Part shown: positions 1 to 12,500 of the stretch, piece by piece
How positions within the stretch are numbered: the first letter of the stretch is position 1
Layout of the letters: each line of letters starts with the position of its first letter
Assembly (NCBI RefSeq): GCF_963678635.1
Contig: NC_087066.1
Coordinates: 8,461,954-8,525,953, forward strand
Source of the DNA: Symsagittifera roscoffensis
Lineage: Eukaryota; Xenacoelomorpha; Acoela; Convolutidae
Direction of reading: 5' to 3'
DNA length: 64,000 nucleotides
Position numbers and translations under genes: made by a program
The notes under the pieces: generated by a model
Told to the model about the DNA's origin: nothing
What the model saw: the letters and a program-made list of their open reading frames with translations, nothing else
The model's database searches: none

Positions 1-368
1 TGTCAAATGACATCTCCATAACAATACTGGTCTTTTAAAAGTACAAAATTTGCAGCAAACTGGTTCAATATCATTTTTTCGAATGCCCAATTAATGATAA
101 CATCCTCTTCAGTCAACGGATCTGAACGAGGTTAATTAACCTTGAAAAGCTCTTTTTGATGTCGAAAGCCAATTACTCTAAAAAATATTACTTTATGGCC
201 AATTAAAAAGCTCAAATCAACGATATTGCTAAGTAACAATTCGACATGAACTATAAAACTTGACCGCATTATGAACTGATTTCCGAATTGCTTGCTTAAT
301 GGGATCCGTTATCTCGTTGGTGAATGTTAAACCTTGTTAATCCATGTACAAAAATAGGACACACTTAC
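1..368 (-). other. Intron following exon 17 (partial)
   Basis: AT-rich sequence in which I see no coding exon, no recognised repeat and no RNA gene. Confidence 0.5.
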
Positions 369-579
369 CCTCTCTAAGACTGCGTCGAACTCGCTGCTTG
401 TCCTGAGTCCATGAGCATGATGTGATACAGGGGTGGATAATGTGTGACCTCCAGCAGCAGCAGAAGAAGAGAGATGATTGAGGTTGAGGTAGTTCCTTCT
501 ACTGTTACTTTGATTGACAGCTGCTGACTGGGACAGATGGGAAGCGGAAGACACGTCAGCCGTTCGCTGTCTCTCCGCA
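369..579 (-). CDS. Exon 17: Ser/His-rich tail
   Basis: The acceptor is gtcatgtttcag and the donor is AGG|GTAAGTG. The first base completes a Leu codon from exon 16. It encodes AERQRTADVSSASHLSQSAA, a Ser/Asn/His/Ala-rich region, and ends SSEFDAVLER. The good donor shows that at least one more exon follows to the left of the window. Confidence 0.82.
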
Positions 580-3500
580 CTGAAACATGACATACCACAC
601 TGAGCGCTTTTTACATTTGAGGCCACGGTGTAAAAACTTATGACATCGTTTTTTAAACATAGCAAACGGACAGTTGGAAAAGAGTCATTGAACGCAAGTA
701 AACAGATTTGTCTTTTTGAAAAAATCAACTTTCGAATTTCCACGAAAAATAAGGTTACCCTGAAGCTCTTTGAAATTCTAGAACAATTTACTATTGGCAC
801 TTTTTTGATAAATTAACCCAATTTGAGAAAACTGGATCAATAGGTAAACTTTATTTCGCAGGGAAACTCGATAATTAAATTCCACTGTCGAAACTAGAAG
901 TGAACCACGTTTTTCCTGACCATTACAATTTCGCTGTTCGATAATGGAGTTTACCTTCCTTTTAACAAAAGAAATGAGCTGAGCTTTAAAAAAATCAAAA
1001 ATAAAACCGGGAAAAAGAATATTTGAGCATAGAGTTTTTTTTTGTCTTAACTGGTCCTTTTGATTTGACTTCGAAAGCTATTGACAAATTTTATCTGAAA
1101 GCTATTGACAATCTGGACTCAAATTTAAAAAAGTAACTCGCCTGTGGTCGCTTTTGATGAAACTATAGGGGTTGAAAATTGCCAATTTGGGACAATCAAC
1201 GCGCAAAATACTTCGTGCGATAAACGCGATAATCTTTTTGCCTGTGAGGTGGAAAATTGAAAAAAAAATCTGTTAAAATAAATTTGAGTTTAAATTTCAA
1301 ACTTAAAAAAAAAATTTCAAGGGGCAATCGGAACATTCAAGATTTCGCTCTAACACGAACGATCTTTGTTCCTCCAATTTTTGAAAAAAACTGAAGAATA
1401 TGTGCTTAGCGTGTTTTTTTATTCAGGCCAATTTATGAAGGAAAATTGTAGAGTGGGTATCGAATTTATGATCTCCGCACTATGCTAACTGCGCTTTCAG
1501 TCAACGTAAACATGCTCATTAGATACTTTGAAGACTTTATTTATGACTGAAAGGGTAACAAGAATTTTTATCCCGAACAAAATTGTTCCGAATTGAATCA
1601 GGCAAGCTAATTGGTTATACTAGTTCCTTATACGACTCAAATTGTAACACTTAATATTCAATATTGATAAAACCAAAAATTATAGTTCATCCAAACTTTC
1701 TTTATCAAAAGCTATCGGAGACCATTTAAAGGGCAGTCGAAAAAATCAGGGCTTTGCACTGAATTACGAGCAGTCTTGCTATACAAGCTGATTTAAATTA
1801 TCCGGACAAAACAAATAAAACTTGATAATTGAAACGCGTTTTTCTCAAATTGGGTTGACTTAAGACAAACAATGATGCAGACACAACTGGCCTAAAATTT
1901 CAGCAAAATTAAAAAAAAATCAATTTATTTTCATCATCCAAAAATTTCAACCAAATAGACCAGTTTCGGTTTTCTTTTATCAATCAAAAAATACGTCAAA
2001 ACTTTTGGTTCAAATGCTAACAAAAATATATCAAGGTAAGCCTCTTATATAGCCCATCAAAACTCAAAACGGGTAGAATTTAATTACGTTTGATAGCCAA
2101 AAACTGTCAATTTTACTATATAAAGTAACAAGTTGAAAAAAACAAATTTTAGACGTTTTTCGCCAACATATGGAGATTATACCTTTCTTACATTTTGTTG
2201 TTGTTAGGCTATATAAAAGGCTCACCTTGATATACTTTTGTCAGCAAGTGAACCAATGGATTCGGCCTAATTTTTGTTTTTGCCGAAACTGGTTGTTTTT
2301 GGGGAAAATTTTGGGCCCGAACTTCGCAAAAATAACTGCACCATATTGATTTTGCTGAAATTTTGAGCAATTTTTGACTTCATCATTTTTTGTCTAAAGT
2401 CAACCTAATCTGAAAAAAAAACGCGTTTTAACTTTCAAGTTTCATTAATTTTGTCCGGACAATTTCAATCAACACTGTATTTAGTGTCCACTAAATGGCA
2501 GTGCGTCTGCTAAAAATGGGCTTAAATTTGGTGACCTTTATGTTGAGACAAAAAGTTACAATAGTCTGTCACTTGAAACACATTCCAACACCTGGGGAAT
2601 AACTTCCCCAAATCACAACCACAGACGATTGCACACTCATCAAAGGCTACTGTGGCAAATGCATTAAACTTGGGGTGAAAAGACGCGAGAAGAGAAGGAA
2701 AAGAAGATACCAATTCAGTTCAGGTTGCCATCTAATCCCCGCAATTTAATCGGGCTGTGATTAAATTCAGACTTTGATAGTATGAAATTTATCTATTATC
2801 GGTTCTGAAGATGAACAAGAGCCTTCACGCCTCGCTTAATTCTTTTGATGCAAATCGTTATCATGTCAAGTTCAGGTTATCGATTTATTTTTTTTACACT
2901 CAAAAAGAGAAAAGATATTAAAAGTTGTTGTGAAGTTTAATAATTTTCATGTTTAATTTTGTTCAATTTAACGTCAATTTTTTCATATATGAAAGTTACT
3001 CAATTACTCTCTACTGCATGCGGGGTTCAAAACAATGACCTCCAAATTGCAGCTCATTTAGCAGCAGACAAATTGCGATACCATTGTGCAATTAATACGC
3101 TCTGAATAAGCGGTTATAGACTGTTCGCAATCTTAAAGTCTGAACAAGACTGATAGTATCAAGGCGAAGTCCTGAATGTTCCGATTGCCTTTTAGGGTCT
3201 ATGGAGCAGTAATAACATGAAAAAATTAAATGTAGAAAGAAGAAAAAAAAGTGAAAAAAATTTCTAAAAAAATTTGAGATTTTTTGTGAAAATCATCCCC
3301 CCACACGCCATATGAAGTAGAAAGTGATAAATTTCGCTCCTAGTAACAAATCAGCTATGACAAATAAGCTTTCTTCAACCAAATTGGAACTATTTCTAAG
3401 AAAGATTAAATCTCCATGTATCGCGCGTTAATTGTCCCAAATTGGCCAAAATGGTATTCTTTAACCCCTCCATAACTTTACAAAACTTTAAGCGCAGGAC

Positions 3501-6500
3501 AACAATACCTTTTGAATGATATAAAAAAATTCCGTCCGAATTGCGAAATGACTAGTTTAAAAGTCGAAATTTGTCCGAAGAAAAAAAACATACATACACC
3601 CATACACCCAGCCCCCCCCCCCCCCCCCCCGCCTTCCGAGCACAACTACTCCGTTACTTTTGATACGAAAGTCGGAAAAACAAGGATAGCCGTTTTTTTC
3701 TACAAACATTATGTTTTGTATGCGGGGAGTGATGAGACAATCTATACCAGCGCGAAGAAAGATAGTGAATTAGGCATAAATTGCCTTAAAAGGCCAAACT
3801 GTGAAATGGATAGAGCACAATTTGATGTCTGTATGTCTCTGAGTCCAGACACAAGTCATTAAACAAATGATAAAAGTTTTCGGAACGATCAAAGAAAGCA
3901 AAAGAACAAAAAACACGACCTTGTTGCAGAATCTGCTTACAATTCACAAAATACACAGTTTGGCCTCGTAACGTAATGTGTCTTAAAAAAAATGAATCAT
4001 AAAAAAGATTTTTTTTTCCAACTTTTTGTAAACTTTTTTTAGAAATTTTTAATTGCTATAGAAGCGCTAAGTGAAGCTTGCAAAACTAGTTTTCTCTTAA
4101 GTAATATCAAGTTTTCTTAAAAACTAAATAACCAATTTTCTTATGCCGAAAATTACTCGATCACTTTACTCGCCCGAAATTAGACTAAAACCCACAACAT
4201 CACAATGGTTTTTCTCAAAACTGATAAAATTTCCAAAAATTTTAAAACGTTTGAATCACGAGTACAAGTGCTTGCCGAAGAGAACAGAAAAGATTGACCG
4301 GAGAATAGCAATATGTAAAGACCAAATAAAGACTCTAATGACTGATTTAGCACTATGACAAATATGATATATCACTCAACCCATTCCGATTATTATTTGC
4401 AGAACCTGATATCTCGTGAAAAACTAGAGCAAACCCTAAGACAAATTTCCTCCTCATTTTCAATGGCCGGAACAATAACTCAAAATCAATCTATTAATAA
4501 CTAATCAAGCTGCTTATGCAAAAAATTGATATAATGCATACTGTTGTGTAAAGGTCCTGCATAAACATGTTATTTAACCACCTTTAGTTTTCAAAAGTAG
4601 ACAATTATACCATCGCGTGCAATTGAAGAATGTCTCCATTCACTTTTAACTGAACTTGAGCTCAATAGAAAAAATCAGACCAGTGTTTGTCATCACTAAG
4701 ACAACACGAATCTATGACAACATGAATTGATGCGATACTTAAATGGAGCTTTATATCAGCCTACTTATCTTAAATTGGCACAAAGTTGGACGAAAACAAA
4801 ATCACTGCGAACAGCGTCGGATCTAGGATTTTTAGCGAGCGGATTTTTCGGCTCGGCGATCTTCCAAAAATTAGTGCATACTGGCGCCTACTGCACCTTT
4901 AGAAAATACTTAAAGCTCGATCGGCCCTAAATGGATATCATAAAATAAATACCAAAAGGGGCCCTTTTAGTGGTTAGGGGATAGAATCCTTGAGGGAAAA
5001 GGTTAGTCCGTCCCAAAGCTCGCTCCACCCCCTAAATCAGCCCTGCTGAAAAACCAAAAATCACAAACTATTTTTAAATCCTTCTGTGCATAAAATATCT
5101 ATACTTTGAATAATGTTTCTTCTTGCGCAATTGATTGATATCTTTCAAGTTAAGTAATTCAAATAGGCGATCATAATTTGGAATGAGTGAAACTAAAGAA
5201 GCGACCGGACACATATAGGGCAACACAATCCACAGTAACCGCCAGCAAGGGAAAAAAATGATCTTAATATCCACTCAGCCTAATCAGCCATGAATCTGCA
5301 CCGCAGTCTACCTACACAAAATAAGTTCACTAATAAAAAAAACCGATGATTTGAATCCGTTTCAATATCCTTCATTCAAATTTTGTGTTAATTTTTAATT
5401 TTTCTGCGTCAAAAATTCATGCCCAAAATAAAACAAAACGTTCGCTGCACTAGTTTTTGTCTGTTAATGATAACATTTTCGCGAAACAAAACATCAAATT
5501 TGTAAAATTGAGTTGGAAACTGAGACTAAATGAACATAGCCAACAGACTGTTTGACAAGAACCAATGAAAGCAAAAAAAAAACGACTTGCTTGTTGAAAA
5601 AAAAAAACTTAAAACAAAAAAAACGTATGGCATCAAAGCTGTTTGAATTTTAAGAGCAATTTATATTTAGCATTTTTGATTAATTTAACAATTTTTGAGG
5701 AAGTTGATCACGTTTTTTCGCACCTTTTCAGTTTTCATTATTGCATTATTCGACAGCGCATTTGCCTAATTTCCAGCGATTGAAAGTCAGTTGAACTCAA
5801 TAAGTACACAAATATCTAAGGGCATTCATATTTGCATTTATGAGCATGAATGTATTTCTTTTGTCATTAGAGCATTTTAAGACTTTTCCTGAAAAAAGAC
5901 AAAAAAATCATCACAACCTATATCAGAGTCTTAACAACGTTCATCGACCCTTAAAAATTAAAGGTCTTTAGGCCAAAACACAGGTCTTAAAAGTGTCAAT
6001 GTTGCCTCAACAATCGCCATTACAGGCCAATATTGCCATATTTTAACCCTTACTTCGCCGCCTAGTAACACGGGTTGACCATTCTAAAAAAAATCATCTA
6101 TCTTAGAACTTCTTATAAGATTTGTAGGAAATTGCCGTTATTTCAGAACTTTCTAATAAGAAAACTTCTACGATAGCAATTTTTTCCAAAATTCAAAAAA
6201 ATGCAGAAAACATGTTCAATGTGTTTCTGTACCGTAATAAATGATAAAAACTACTTTTGGAAATACTTAGTTTTTTTTAAAAAAAAATAATGCATGAAAA
6301 AAATTCAAGATAGAGGTTGTAACGTATGCATTTCGAACAAAATCTTCCGAAACAAAATTTTTTTTTTAGTTAAATCTCCTATTTTCGAGGCACTTAAAAA
6401 TCAACTATGACGAATCGTGTCATAAAGCTGAATGTCATCGTGTCATCGGGTCAGAAAATTTCTGATCTTACAACTTTCTCATAAAAAAGTCACTATCTCA

Positions 6501-9500
6501 AAAAATCCTTATAAGAAGAAGTCCCTATCGTGTAACACTCCTAGATCCTAACTTTGTAAGTTGTAAGATTCTTATAAGAAAAGTTCTAAGATAGCGACTT
6601 TTATTCATCCTAGGTACGCTTTTGCTTGGTGCATGGATCTACCCCTAGACCAGCCCATATACTGAAATTTTTCGAATTAACCGAAGTTCAACAACTTTAA
6701 TTTTTTGGTTAAAAACTACTTGCATTAACCACTATCTGTAGTAACTAGAAATTATGCTTATTTTCAGGTTGAACTAAAAAAATTTAACGCGTACCAATTT
6801 TACAAAAAAGGCATTGTCAAATTAAATTTTCGTCATTCGTAGTGTTGTTGCTTCAACTGTGTTACATAATAGAAAAAGCTTTTTTAAGTGGCCTTGAAAT
6901 TTTATTTTCTTGGGGAAATGATTTTTTTTTTGAATTTTTTATCGAATTTTTATTGACGATAAATTGAATTTTAGGTAGGTGTAGGATAATTATTGCGGTA
7001 CAGCTTCAAACAGTAGTCTTTTTAAAATGAAACAAGGTTGTTGTGCAAGTGGTAAAGAATTTTCCGACCACTGAGTACAATACCGTGTTTGGACATTATT
7101 TATTTGAATGTTGTTGTTGTTCCGACTTTCGATACGAAAGTAACGGAATATTTGTGCTCGGGGTGGGTTTTTTTTTTCTTCAGACAAACTTCGACTTTTG
7201 AACTAGCCATTTTTGACGGAATTTTTTTTAATATCATTCAAAAGGTATTGTTGTTCTGAGCTTAAATTTGAAATGATATTTCACCTGTGATCAGTTTTCG
7301 TAAAGTTATGAGGGTTTAAAGAATGTCATTTTGGCCATTTCGACCAATTTGGGACAATTAACGCGCGATATAATTCGCGCTATTAACGCCTAAGCGGAGA
7401 TTTAATCCGTCTTAAAAATCGTTCCAAATTGGCTGAACGAACCTTATTTTCCATAATTGATCTGTTACAAGGAACGAAATCTATCTTTTTGTACTTTATA
7501 TGGCGTGTGGGGGGATGATTTTCATTTAAAAATTTCCAATTAAAAAAAAATTCGTTTTATTTTATTTAATTTTTTTATGTTATTACTGCTCCATAAACCT
7601 TAAAAGGCAGTCGGAACATTCAGGGCTTCGCCCTGACACGAGCAGTCTTGTTGTTCTTAAGATATGTATGGATCTCTTTAACAATTTACCCCCCCCCCCC
7701 CCCCCCAGGGTACCTAGTAACGATCTGCCACCCCTATACAGAAACAATTCAATGGTTAAGCATATGTAAATTTGGTACCTAGTATCGAGTCTCCCCTTTT
7801 GCAAAAGGGCGAAACAGTTAAAGAGATCCGTTATGTATATTTCTGAAGTTACATTGAGCGGCAAGGCTGATTCTTCAACAGAATTTCTGTTTCTGTTTCG
7901 TGCATTATCTTAAAAACCCGGTTCTTCAAAAGTGAGCTATATACATTTGGCCTTCAATACTTTGAGAGTTAAATATAACAAATTTAACTATCATGGCGAA
8001 TTATAAGACCTGACAAACTACCAAGTTAATATCGCAAATTCAAAGGCATCACACAGTTTATTTGATCCAAGTTTTACACTGACGAATTCCCCAAATTAAA
8101 TGTCGACTTATTTCGAATTAGCTTCTGAGCAGACATCAAAATTAATCCACTTTGTTTGCTTTGATGCAAATTGATGCAACGTCATTGATGCAAATTGAAA
8201 AAACACAGTCAGTCATGGTATGAAGTGATATCGTGTGTCAACTTCACCAAAAAAGAAGCCAAACTCATCCATTTTATTTTCTTTTCTTATGCTGCTTCGT
8301 AGAATACTAAATGGCACTCAATTATTTTAATGATTTTTCCCCTCTTTTCCCAGAAAAAATCCCTCTTAAATAAATTGAGGCATGAGCTGCAGTTTCACTA
8401 TTTATGGAAGAAAATAAGGAGCGTTTTGTCTAAGGAAAAACATGTTGCACAAATTTGAATTTTACACAGGCGAAGCGGAGCTTCGCATCACTTGCGATAC
8501 AAAACAAATACAAAAAAAGCACTAGAAATTTGAAAAATGTTGAAAAAAGGTCGTATAAAATGTCTTGATAAAAGAATATTCTAGGCAAAAAGGCCAAGCA
8601 AAACATTTGAACATTAAATTAGTCCTCCTGAAACTACAATGAACAACACTTGCAGCTATAATGAAATCCGTGATGTGGCAACTACGCCGAAAAAACTTGA
8701 ACAGACAAGCGCAAGTCCGACGATTCGATTTTTACCGTGAAAAATTTCCATTTCATCCATACTGAAAAAAACTCGAACCCCAGGCATTAGAATACAAAGG
8801 CGACTACGTTACCAATTAGCCAAATTGGAAGAAGTGTTAAGCAAGGTTCACTAACAAAGCAAGTAAGAAGAGAAGCAATCAAGATTTATAGGAAAAGTTG
8901 TCTACGGGGGAAAAGTATAGTTCCCGATTATAATCAGGAATTAGACTTTTTCCCGTAAACAACTTTGCTTATAAATCTTACTTGCTTTATCACTGAAGAT
9001 TAGTAACTTCCAGGCTCGTTACCATTCAGCCACGAGGTAACGTGGTCGCCTTTCGCTAAGTTAGCCTTAAAAGCGAAACATTCAAACTGTCTTTTTGACC
9101 GAAAAAAGGGCTAAACAAAACAGACCCGAATGAGAAATTCCGCTCCACCTTCTGTGGCTCGACCAATATAAAAGAAGGTTGATTTTTAGCTCGAATCGAG
9201 TTATATTATCGCAAAGTAATAATGAAGTTCCAACTGCAGCTTCAAAAATAAGATCCACTAACACAATGTTCTTTCTTTAAAAATATAGCTGAAAAATTTG
9301 TACTAAGTAATTATGAACAAAGAAAAAAGATAAAAACATTAACACGATTTGTGCTAGAAAAATCAACATTCTTTTATTTTGGTCGAGTCACAAAAGGAGA
9401 TGAATTTTGCATTCGGGTCTGTTTTGTTCAGCCCTTTTATTCTTTGCAGAATATCTGAAGCTGCAATGATAAAAAAGACAGTCATAAAAGACAGTCAGAA

Positions 9501-12500
9501 TAGTTCGCTTTTGAGGCTAATTTAGAGCGAAAAGTCAATCCTTATTGATTTTCAGACATTCGTTACATCAGAGGCTACACAAAATGCCCTCTTTGATATA
9601 GTTTGTTCAATAATTAAACAAATGTTCAAATGTTTTTGATTGACTGAAAGAAGCCAAAACTTACCCATCCTTTGAAGGTGACCAAAACGATGAATCTTTT
9701 CAGCTTTAAAGGAAACAAATGTATCCCTTTAAAGCTCTACAATTTTCCAGAAATTTTTATCATGGACAAAAAACAACATGGACCAACACATTCCTTTGTA
9801 TCTAAGATAAAAACTAACCCAATTTGAGACTACTGAATGAAAAGAGGATTTTTTTGTTCCGTAGGAAAACTCAAAGATGAAAATCCAAGTTGCAAACTTG
9901 AACTCATTCAGTTTTTTGTGCCATTTGAACTTCTGTTGCGGCGAACAAATGAATTCAGCAAATTCCCTTCAGAAAATAAATTTATTTGAACTTGAAAATA
10001 AATTTAAAAAAACGTAGTAAAAAATCGTCAAGGCATCTGAAATTACGCAAAAAACAACCCTACGACCACTATTTATATCGTGCAAAAGTCATAACAAATA
10101 TATTCCAAATTTACTTTTCTACATATTCAGAGAGTAAAATCTACAGAAAATAGACGGATATAGGGAGACGAATGATTCAGTGATACGCGCCAAAATGATA
10201 TCGTATCAAATATGCAAAGGCTTTCTTCATGCGTTGATCCTGTGCAATGCTTTCAAGTGCAGTTCTCTGATGTAACAGTTATCTGATGTTACAGTTCTCT
10301 GATGCAATAGTTATATTATGTAATAGTTATATTATGTAATAGTTATATTATGTAACAGTTCTCTGATGTAATGGGAGCGTACTCACAGAAGGTGTGCCCT
10401 GGCATCTATGTCTCTGTCCACCATCTTCTCCAGTTTGCTCTCCAACTTCTCCCTCTGCTTCCTCTCCTTCTCCAGCAGACTGTGCAGCCTCTTCAGCTCA
10501 GGGTCATCCCCCAGCCCACTCCCACTTCCTTGGGCAGTAGTGGGAGACGCGTGGAAGTCTCTGCTGTCTCTAATTGGGATTGTCACTCCGTATAGTTCCT
10601 TGTACTTCCTGATTTCCATCTACACGGAACAAAGCATACTCGAATTGGTGCAACTACAATTTTGGTCAGAGTTTTTGGGTTGCTTTCAACGCGATGAAAA
10701 CAAACACTTGGTCAACACCTTTTCAGACAGCTTATGAATTGTAAAATTCACTAATAATGATTAAGGCAACTTTCAATTACTTTTAATCAAATTTTATTTG
10801 CAAGTTGTTGAAAAAAAACTTTCAGCAGAAAACAAAGAACACATCCAACAGACCTTGAAGTGTCAAAGAGCCTATAAGAAAAACGATGAAAAACTACAAT
10901 ATAGTTTTTGAAAATTACAATTTTCTGGTTCCTCAGGTAAAAATATATTCTTTAAGCTTTTTAAATTAACAGAATAACTAATGAACGACACTATTTTATA
11001 AAAAAAAATTCAATTTGAAAATATTGTTTTTGAAACTAAAAATTCACGTTGTTTCGCGCCATTTCAACTATTGTCAATCGCAAGTACAATTTGCCTTCAA
11101 TTTAGCAAATGATCTTGAACTGAAATTAAAAAGAAATTGAAAATCAAACAGATAATTTTTTAAAAGCAAACAACCGTATTAAGTATCTTAAGTTCGTTAA
11201 TCGACATTTAAGAAGCATGGAGCATTTTTAAAAAGACAGAATAAAGTACAAAGTGAACTACTTTGCATAGAGCAAAGTATTAAATTAACCATTTAGCATG
11301 CTTCATTTCAATTTGGAACATCAATAATTTTCAGATGATATTTAGAAAATCCGTGAGGCGACCATTCGTAGCAGGAACAATACGTAATAAGCAACATTTC
11401 GTAACAAGCGGCAATTCATAAGAGGATTCAGCAGAGAAAACTTATTCACGCGCAGTATTCCTTTTGTCGTGGATGTAAGCGCAACGGAGCAAACGTATTC
11501 TATTTAAAAATACCTTGTTACAAAAAAACCGGAACAATTAAGCTGGCTTCCAAATTATTCCAAATTGAATTGCGGCAGGTTAATTGTTCCAAAAAACCGC
11601 GTTACTGAAAAATAAACATGTCAAGGAACCCAAGTAAACAGAACAAAGAATGACCAATTTTAAAGAAAAAAATATATGCCCTTCAAGCCCTTTGATTGTC
11701 TGGAACAATTTATGGTTGACACTTTTTTGATAAAAACCAACACAATGAACCCAACTGGATCAATATGTAAATTTTTTATTCCGCTGAGAAACCTGAAACC
11801 TAAATTCCACTTTAGAAACTAGAAGTCGACGATGTTGTAGTAACATGTACAATTTCGCTGTTCGATAGTGCAGTTTGTCTTCCTTCTAACAGAGGAAACG
11901 AACTGAACTTAAAGCGAAAAAGTGAATTTGAGCCTGAACAAAGTTTCAGATTTTTCCTGAAAAACAATTATCAGCATCTATATAAGAGATCTACATACAC
12001 ACCTATATACGAGCTCATCGACTCTTAAACAAATCAGTTTGTTTTTGACATTGCATGTGATGGATTAACGAGATTCCTACTGTCCCTATCTACCATCCAG
12101 CGAAACCACAGCTTTGGAAACGGGCAAAGCCTAATCAGTGGGGAAAGAAGACCCTATTGAGCCGAAAATATTTCAGGCTTTCTCAGCAAGCAAGTCGACT
12201 TTCAAGATTTTAAATAAGATAAAACAGATTTTCGAACCTGAATTAACATTGTAAGCCTATATTTACATATATATATATAAGTGGCAAGAATATCACAATC
12301 TTCAATCTGCTGGTCCATGTTTGGTCGAATAGACACCAACGAGCAAGAGTTCATGTGGGGTCACTACGCTTTGCTTCTTCTATAATTTTATTAATTATTT
12401 TGGCTATTATGATTTATGAAGATTGCGGCCGTTCGAAAGCCGTCTAAATGCCAATGTGGGCAGATTAATGAGCGTTTTCTCCATATTTTCTCGGTTAATT

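Larger units (their letters stand above)
580..10386 (-). other. Intron 16, filled with repeats
   Basis: No exon is needed here, because exons 16 and 17 join in phase. It holds two R1 copies, R2 copies in both orientations, a Tc1-like foldback (1784-2477), hairpin elements at 7.7 and 8.8-9.05 kb, an inverted hAT-like end (about 4.8-5.05 kb) and a 16-bp minisatellite. The stretches at 2.5-3.1, 3.9-4.7 and 5.96-7.1 kb show nothing I recognise beyond AT-rich DNA. Confidence 0.6.

Noticed and set aside
3512-3862. 116-codon ORF with a Pro run
   Set aside because: The Pro run is the C-homopolymer of an R2 copy, and the frame is not shared by other copies.
10263-10374. CRISPR-like array
   Set aside because: Units are directly adjacent 16-mers without spacers in a eukaryotic intron, so this is a minisatellite.
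10371-10737. Two plus-strand ORFs with Leu/Ser/Pro-rich translation
   Set aside because: They are antisense readings of exon 16, and the coiled-coil reading with correct splice phase is on the minus strand.
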